A stretch of 35,953 nt of DNA from Sanchytrium tribonematis (lineage: Eukaryota; Sanchytriomycota; Sanchytriomycetes; Sanchytriales; Sanchytriaceae). The position numbers were made by a program, and so were the translations under genes. How positions within the stretch are numbered: the first letter of the stretch is position 1; each line of letters opens with the position of its first letter. The stretch spans positions 1 to 35,953 of the forward strand of contig JADGIG010000036.1 of assembly GCA_018985235.1 (NCBI GenBank). Direction: 5' to 3'. Shown piece by piece: positions 31,183 through 35,953 of this stretch. Under the pieces are notes generated by a model. The model was not told the DNA's origin, searched no databases, and saw only the letters and a program-made list of their open reading frames with translations.

Positions 31183-31491
31183 ATGACCAAAACAGCTTCT
31201 GAAAACGATGAAAAACAAAACAATGATGACACAGCTTCAAAATCAAGTAGCGAAAAGCAGAAGAAGTCACAATTTCGTTGGAATTCTTTCGCAAAAGACC
31301 GATGTGTCAGTGGAGCCGCTGGAGAATATGAAGAATACGACCAAATTTACCAAGAACTTGTGGATTTATATTCAGCGTATTTAACAGATCATAATGAAAA
31401 CAAAGAAATAAAAGAAGAATAGAAAAAGAAATTAGTAGAAGATGAAAAGCATGCATTGGAATTTAGAAAAAACGCTGCTGAAATTAGATAA
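31183..31491 (+). pseudogene. Harbinger accessory (Myb/SANT-like position) protein, one in-frame TAG
   Basis: From ATG 31183 (MTKTASENDEKQNNDDTASK) through a basic/Ser-rich stretch to QFRWNSFAKDRCVSGAAGEY and QELVDLYSAYLTDH, then a charged coiled-coil-like tail (NENKEIKEE) cut by TAG at 31420-31422, after which the same frame continues KKKLVEDEKHALEFRKNAAE to TAA 31489-31491. About 100 residues. In this transposon class the second ORF is normally a Myb-like DNA-binding partner needed for transposition; the position fits, while the fold is only weakly suggested by the Trp and the helical pattern. Confidence 0.6.
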
Positions 31492-32322
31492 CAACACTGC
31501 CACACTATACATTGCAGAAACCGGCTGCAGCATGATTTTTTGGTTCTTATAATAATCAATAAATGCCCATTCTCTAACAACCTTTCCAAATCCCCATTCT
31601 ACACAGATTCGAAAAGAACTCATGCAAGTAATAAACAATCGCATTTCACGGGTGTTGTTTGTTGTTTTGAAGGGCGAAATGATGTGTTTTCCAACTTGAT
31701 AAGCTGGGTCACCATATACAAATAGTCTGATATTTGGGAAATATGTTTTGAAAATATTCTAATTTTGATAACAAACCAGATGCACGTAATATTGATATAT
31801 CATGCTTTTTACCATCAAATACGTCACTCAAATGAATAATAAGCCCATTCCACAAAATGCAAGATTGATATTTTAAGACGTGGTGACGTTTATTATACAT
31901 AAGGCGTGGAATAAATCTGACCGTACCGTCAATAAATCCAATTACAGCATGCTCTGATTTTGAGCGAGAGTGATATAATCATGGGTAAAAAGATGTTCGG
32001 GGAAATCGAGAAGCCATTTGAAGTTATAATAAATATGATTAAGCACAAAATCACAAATACGGCTTATTTTAGACTGCTCTATTCCAAAATATACTACCAA
32101 GTCGCTTAATCTGTTCGGGTAAGACATTCTCTTCAAAAATACACATAAATCTACTGAACCATTAGATAATTTCATTGTGCTAGGGATTTCCAGTAAATCC
32201 TGCAATTCACAGATGTCTGATTTGTAAAATCGAAAGTTAATCCATGCATCGGAGTCTGTAATTGCATTGAAATTGAATTTAACTGCGGGGACAGATGGTC
32301 TGTGTCTTGCTTTCTTTCCCAT
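31432..32322 (-). pseudogene. PIF/Harbinger transposase (DDE_4, HARBI1-like) with two frame breaks
   Basis: Read from ATG 32322 (MGKKARHRPSVPAVKFNF). Seen: NFRFYKSDICELQDLLEIP, VDLCVFLKRMSYPNRLSDLV, VYFGIEQSKISRICDFVLNH, all typical of the HARBI1 N-terminal half; frame break near 31950-31975; then AVIGFIDGTVRFIPRL (first Asp, complement of 31928-31930), LWNGLIIHLSDVFDGKKHD; frame break near 31720; then FVYGDPAYQVGKH (second Asp, complement of 31708-31710) and ICVEWGFGKVVREWAF (Glu, complement of 31597-31599), followed by VAVLLSN. Spacing of about 73 and 37 residues fits the family. All three catalytic residues survive; two single-base indels disable it unless the host frame is otherwise resolved. 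Confidence 0.85.
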
Positions 32323-32487
32323 GGTAATGGAAATTAAAGTCAAATGACGGAAAAGCATCTGTATGCCAAACCCCAAAACCCCAATAAAGCAAATTTTATT
32401 ATTTTTACAATAATTTTCGAATCGCAAAGATGGAGCAAGGATTTTCAAATAAATTTTCAAACCATTTGAAACTGATTTGAAATTTCA

Positions 32488-32502
32488 AATCGCAAACACT
32501 CT
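32488..32502 (-). repeat. Right TIR of the Harbinger element
   Basis: AATCGCAAACACTCT, perfect reverse complement of 31051-31065. Confidence 0.88.
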
Positions 32503-33058
32503 ATTTGCTAGCTTAAAGTAATAAAAGGATAATAAAAACGTTATTTGTTATCACTTAAGAAGTAAAAACTCCAAAATGTTGCAAATTGACTGTGGACTTT
32601 CAAAACTCAGTTGTTGGAGTGCTAATTAGTTCCTTTTATAGCTTTTTAATTACATCTGCCAATAGGTATGTTGTCTTACATAACTTGATTAATGACATAT
32701 AGATCATGAAACAAAATGTTAATATTCATTTTATTTTCGACCAATCATAAAAAAGAAACTAAATTTCACAAGCGGATTTTGTACAAAATAAATTATTTTA
32801 CTTCAAAAATTATAAAATTTTGTCCCACCGTTCAGTCACTTAAAGGAGCAATTGTCCTACTAAAGTCAAGGAATTTAAATTTTATTTGCGATAGGGTGAA
32901 ACATGTTAAAATTTCTAACCCTTCGCATAGCGGCGAAAAAAAGTAAAAACAAGTTAACAACAGTCCCCAGTGGTAGATTTGACTTAGATATATATACAGA
33001 TGACGATTGCTGACAATATTTTAGATTCTTAAAAGAAGACATCATTTTACTGTTTGAT
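32503..33058. other. AT-rich spacer
   Basis: An open plus-strand stretch at 32716-32946 (KINYFTSKIIKFCPTVQSLK) has no recognisable motif. Nothing else seen. Confidence 0.45.
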
Positions 33059-33583
33059 TTAATAGAGATGTTCTACGCTTCCTTTTGTATTCAATGTCAG
33101 ATTAGCGAACTCATGCAATAATTTATTAGCCTGTTTCTCTTTTCCATCCTTATCCATTTTATCTGATAACGCGCCTCTTTCTACACTAGCTCGTTGATCA
33201 GAAGGTTCAGAGTCTTTGAATGCATTCAAAAGAGATTTAAATTTTCTTGAGCAACTTCCAGCATTTGTATTATGCTTATACTTAGCTTTTAATGACCCGC
33301 TATGATAGAATATGCAAGGGGAAAATTACGAAACAAGCGTAAACGTAAACAGAAATCGCAAGGTCCCTATAAGGCTTGGAAAATCTCTTTTTGATTTGGT
33401 GAGCGATTTTCTTGTTTAGTTTGTGCAAAAACGTCAACCTATTTTTTAAAACTCAACAAACATGTGAGAAATATTTTTAAAATCATGAAATAGTAGATAT
33501 TAATGACTTCTCTTGTCGTCGGTAATGTTTTTAGACCACTCGGTTGTATATTTTCTACATTTAGACGCGATTTAAGTACGACC
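33059..33583 (-). pseudogene. Decayed gene of unknown family
   Basis: Minus strand, 5' to 3': VVLKSRLNVENIQPSGLKTL, PTTREVINIYYF, a break, DVFAQTKQENRSPNQKEIF, QAL, TAG, GPCDFCLRLRLFRNFPLAYS, IIAGH, a one-base shift, then LKAKYKHNTNAGSCSRKFKS, LLNAFKDSEPSDQRASVERG, ALSDKMDKDGKEKQANKLL, HEFANLTLNTKGSVEHLY and TAA. The pieces join naturally into about 170 residues, with a CxxC and a Lys/Asp-rich C-terminus. I do not recognise it; it could be a truncated host gene or the accessory ORF of a transposon. Confidence 0.45.
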
Positions 33584-34231
33584 CAAATTTTAAAATTTGA
33601 ATTCAACACTTAAAAAATGTAATTTGAATTTAAAAAACACTTGAAAGAAAAGAAAATAGGTAGCTAAAATAATTTCATATCCATTCATCTCAAATTTTAG
33701 CTTTTAAATGGTATGGCCAGAGTGTGACAACATTTTAAAAATACTATTTTTATTTACGGACAAAATTAACTGTGAAACAATTCATTTACATTGTTATTAT
33801 TGACATTGTTATTAACAAAATATAACGTTGGGTAATTACATGTATAAAGTATAATGTGGTGGAGAAATAAGGATAATTATAGGTTATTTTAGGAAATGAA
33901 GAAGAATCAACAGAACATTACTCATTAATTGAGCAGAAAGAGCCTCTTGAGAATATCAGTGTACTTCAGATGTTTATCAATGATCAAGATACCCATACAC
34001 TTCTGTCAAGTTTATGTCTATGCAGAAAAGAAACGAAGATGAAAAAGTGAGAGCTAAACCAGTAAAATAAATGCAATATACCAATACAATCTGGGCTCGC
34101 GTGGCGTGGCCAAGGTGTCGAAGATTTGTTGAACTTGAAATAAGCGAGAAATGACTATATTTTCAGTAAATATCACTGAAAATTTACTTTATTCTCAAAT
34201 AATGTCACAAATTGTTTTTATATTCTAACAT
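33584..34231. other. Mostly gene-free stretch
   Basis: A short plus-strand frame at about 33893-34048 reads GNEEESTEHYSLIEQKEPLE and NISVLQMFINDQDTHTLL before a TGA; unassigned. Otherwise AT-rich without features, apart from a small inverted repeat (AGCTAAAAT / ATTTTAGCT) at 33662-33702. Confidence 0.4.
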
Positions 34232-34640
34232 TTAAGATCTGTCAGGAAAATCAAATATACACGCCCATGTATCTAGGAATGCGGTAAATATGGTTTCCAT
34301 ATCTTTATTTGGAATAGGTACTGCTATTAAAAACCTACTTCCATCGTCCATTATTGTAAAATCCTGTCTTTTATCGCCTCTTTTTTAATAATTTGTCTTT
34401 TCTTGCTTTTTTTAACAAGACAATTTAATTTCATTCCAGTGCATTCCCGCGTGACCTTTAATCCATTTTGTGCTCACTTTTATGTATAATTCTGCATGGA
34501 TGGAAGATGCTGCATGATTCTTTGATGATGATGTACATGTAATTTGTTTGATTTTAATGACATTTTTAATATATAAAATGCAACTTGCCATATGTTATCC
34601 CCGAAGTGATGCATCAGTAAATATAGATTCAGATAACTTC
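34232..34640 (-). pseudogene. RNase H relic followed by a Ty3/gypsy integrase-core fragment
   Basis: Minus strand: FTDASLRG (first catalytic Asp of RNase H), TGA/TAA, MASCILYIKNVIKIKQI, ASSIHAELYIKV (Glu), KWIKGHAGMHWNEI (the GHxGxxxNE motif), KKQEK; then, in the same frame past a second TAA, DFTIMDDGSRFLIAVPIPNK and DMETIFTAFLDTWACIFDFP, the first half of an rve integrase core (DxxSRFxxxxPxxxKxxE...FxxxxFxxP). The H2C2 domain expected between RNase H and integrase is absent, so either a deletion or two different elements meet here. Confidence 0.6.
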
Positions 34641-34882
34641 ATTTGTTGTACCTTAGCGATTATTTGGTAAATTTGATTGATTTGATGCCGATGACTGGAG
34701 TTGAACATGTTTTAAAGTCCAATGAAAAAGATGTAAATTTGATTTGAATCCAATATTTGAATCTTATGATTATGGTATTTATCGTGTAATTTATCCCAAC
34801 GGTGCTGTTGAAATATTTTGGTATTCTAGTTGATTTCTTAAAAAATCCTCGTAATAGTGTCTAGTATTAGAATAGATTTGCA

Positions 34883-35480
34883 TCACGGCGTCTTCACAGC
34901 CAGTACCAAAAGTATAAGCAAATTGATTTGATACTTTTGGCGAGTTGGATCACTAATGATTCTGTTGATATCTCCGTGAAAAAATAGCAGATGATCACTG
35001 ATTAATGGTCCAATTTGAGTAGGCCCAATTTTATGAGCAATGGACTCAATCAACATAATTCCATTAATGCATGATCCAGATGACACTCCTAGTCGTGTAA
35101 TAGGATCTTCTACATCATAGTCATTAATTATGCAGCTTGATCCTGTAAACATTATTTATAAAATTCAATTCATTATTTTTTCTAATTTGGACCATGCCAC
35201 AATTATAGTCACCAATCATAAAGAAATTATTAGATGATGCACGTCTTACATTTTAATAATTCATTATAAAACACATTTCCATCAATACTATTTGTCTTAT
35301 GTAAAAATACAATGAAATAATCACAAAATTGGACAAATAGAATGACTGGTGATTCAAACAGTACTATTGGATAACATTGGATGAATATATAGTGCCATTC
35401 CCAGTTGGGTAGACTCTGTTCTATTTGTGACATATTTTATATTCTTGAACTTTGAGTGGAATTTTGAGAGTCTGGCCTCT
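34883..35480 (-). pseudogene. Non-LTR retrotransposon AP-endonuclease relic
   Basis: Minus strand, in three frames: WHYIFIQCYPIVLFESPVIL and FVQFCDYFIVFLHKTN, then SSNNFFMIGDYNCGMVQIRK (the GDxN motif), then FTGSSCIINDYDVEDPITRL, GVSSGSCINGIMLIESIAH, GPLISDHLLFFHGDIN, which fits the TR...SxxIDxIxxS...SDH end of the exonuclease-endonuclease-phosphatase fold. The Asp of the ID pair is Asn here. Two or more frame breaks. Confidence 0.6.
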
Positions 35481-35488
35481 GCGTAATT

Positions 35489-35880
35489 TTAATCCGGAAG
35501 GATTTCTCCAATTGTCTCAATTCCATCATGATCATAATATTCCCGGAGACCATTGGGCGTACGGAATTCTAATTTATACATGTTATTGTTGTTGTCGTGG
35601 AAATTGGAGTCAATTTGGTATGTATTGAATGGAATTGGGAAATATTCTGGATCGACAAATGTCATGGAATTTTTGATAAGTATTTGTGCATTAAAAGAAT
35701 GTGCTGGTGGTAAATCTTTTAATTTTGCATTTGAATTTAAATTACTCTGTTGTTTGTGGTCATTATATTCAATTGTGATAATTTGTGGGGATTTACAAGG
35801 ATCTGGTGGGCTGATATTGTATTTCTTTTCAGATGTATACTTCTGTGGCACAGGTTCTTTTTTTCTAAAATTATAATAAT
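35489..35880 (-). pseudogene. Open relic frame of unknown role upstream of the endonuclease relic
   Basis: About 130 codons without a stop on minus: FEEIIQVNYYNFRKKEPVP, QKYTSEKKYNISPPDPCKSP, QIITIEYNDHKQQSN, KLKDLPPAHSFNAQILIKNS, DPEYFPIPFNTYQIDSNF, MYKLEFRTPNGLREYYDHDG, IETIGEILPD and a TAA. No ATG at a sensible start and no domain recognised. It may be an N-terminal extension of the LINE ORF or a gypsy spacer. Confidence 0.4.
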
Positions 35881-35889
35881 TAACTTGTA

Positions 35890-35953
35890 TTATTTCCTCA
35901 AAAGATCTAGACCAAGTACGTCGGCAATGGGATTATTAACACCCTTAATATAG
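35890..35953 (-). pseudogene. End of a Ty3/gypsy RNase H (runs off the window)
   Basis: Minus strand reads IKGVNNPIADVLGLDLLRK and TAA, matching the (I/V)xGxxNxxADxLSR end of gypsy RNase H. Truncated by the window edge; short, so moderate confidence only. Confidence 0.4.

Larger units (their letters stand above)
31051..32502. mobile_element. PIF/Harbinger DNA transposon, nearly complete
   Basis: A 1452-bp element with 15-bp perfect terminal inverted repeats and a 3-bp ATT on each side (31048-31050, 32503-32505). It holds the two genes usual for the superfamily, in tail-to-tail orientation: an accessory DNA-binding-type protein on plus and the DDE transposase on minus. Both are only lightly damaged, so insertion is comparatively recent next to the other relics. 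The usual Harbinger target is TWA rather than ATT. Confidence 0.85.

Noticed and set aside
13056-35953. CRISPR array, tRNA or rRNA genes in the non-coding stretches
   Set aside because: No regularly spaced repeats, no cloverleaf with consistent arms, and no rRNA-like sequence was seen; the organism is eukaryotic, so CRISPR is not expected.

Overview
This is eukaryotic nuclear DNA, AT-rich, most likely from an early-diverging fungus. The gene set (Ypt1-type Rab, eL33 ribosomal protein, Sft2, Gdb1-type glycogen debranching enzyme, a TmcB-like multi-membrane protein, a GPI-anchor-type secreted protein) combined with extreme compaction would suit a rozellid (Rozellomycota/Cryptomycota), for example Rozella. 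That lineage assignment is inference; no marker in the window proves it.

Layout. Positions 1 to about 13,060 are a gene-dense host block of eight genes. Most intergenic gaps run from 20 to 171 bp, and convergent genes are only 20-25 bp apart. Three of these genes contain an intron of exactly 19 nt (4143-4161, 9324-9342, 12124-12142). Each was found because the reading frame breaks at a conserved protein position and removal of a GT...TAG 19-mer restores it. The three introns align without gaps, with a shared A at position 14 that is a candidate branch point.

From about 13,060 to the right end the window is a field of mobile-element relics. In order it holds: two pogo-like DNA transposons tail to head, one with terminal inverted repeats and a TA duplication; a decayed tyrosine-recombinase (Crypton-like) element framed by inverted ATCGGGAA-type repeats; unidentified degenerate reading frames on both strands; pieces of non-LTR retrotransposons (reverse transcriptase, AP endonuclease, RNase H) and of Ty3/gypsy retrotransposons (reverse transcriptase, integrase); a Tc1/mariner-like transposase fragment; and a nearly intact PIF/Harbinger transposon at 31051-32502 with 15-bp inverted repeats, an accessory ORF and a transposase with all three DDE residues but two frame breaks. 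Many in-frame stops in the relics look like C-to-T or G-to-A changes (TGA for CGA/TGG, TAG/TAA for CAG/CAA), suggesting deamination or RIP-like decay.

How the host genes work together: no single pathway. Ypt1 and Sft2 are both Golgi-trafficking factors and are convergent neighbours 20 bp apart; the debranching enzyme serves glycogen breakdown; the DDHD phospholipase acts on membrane lipids; the TmcB-like protein is a probable membrane sensor or scaffold of unknown role.
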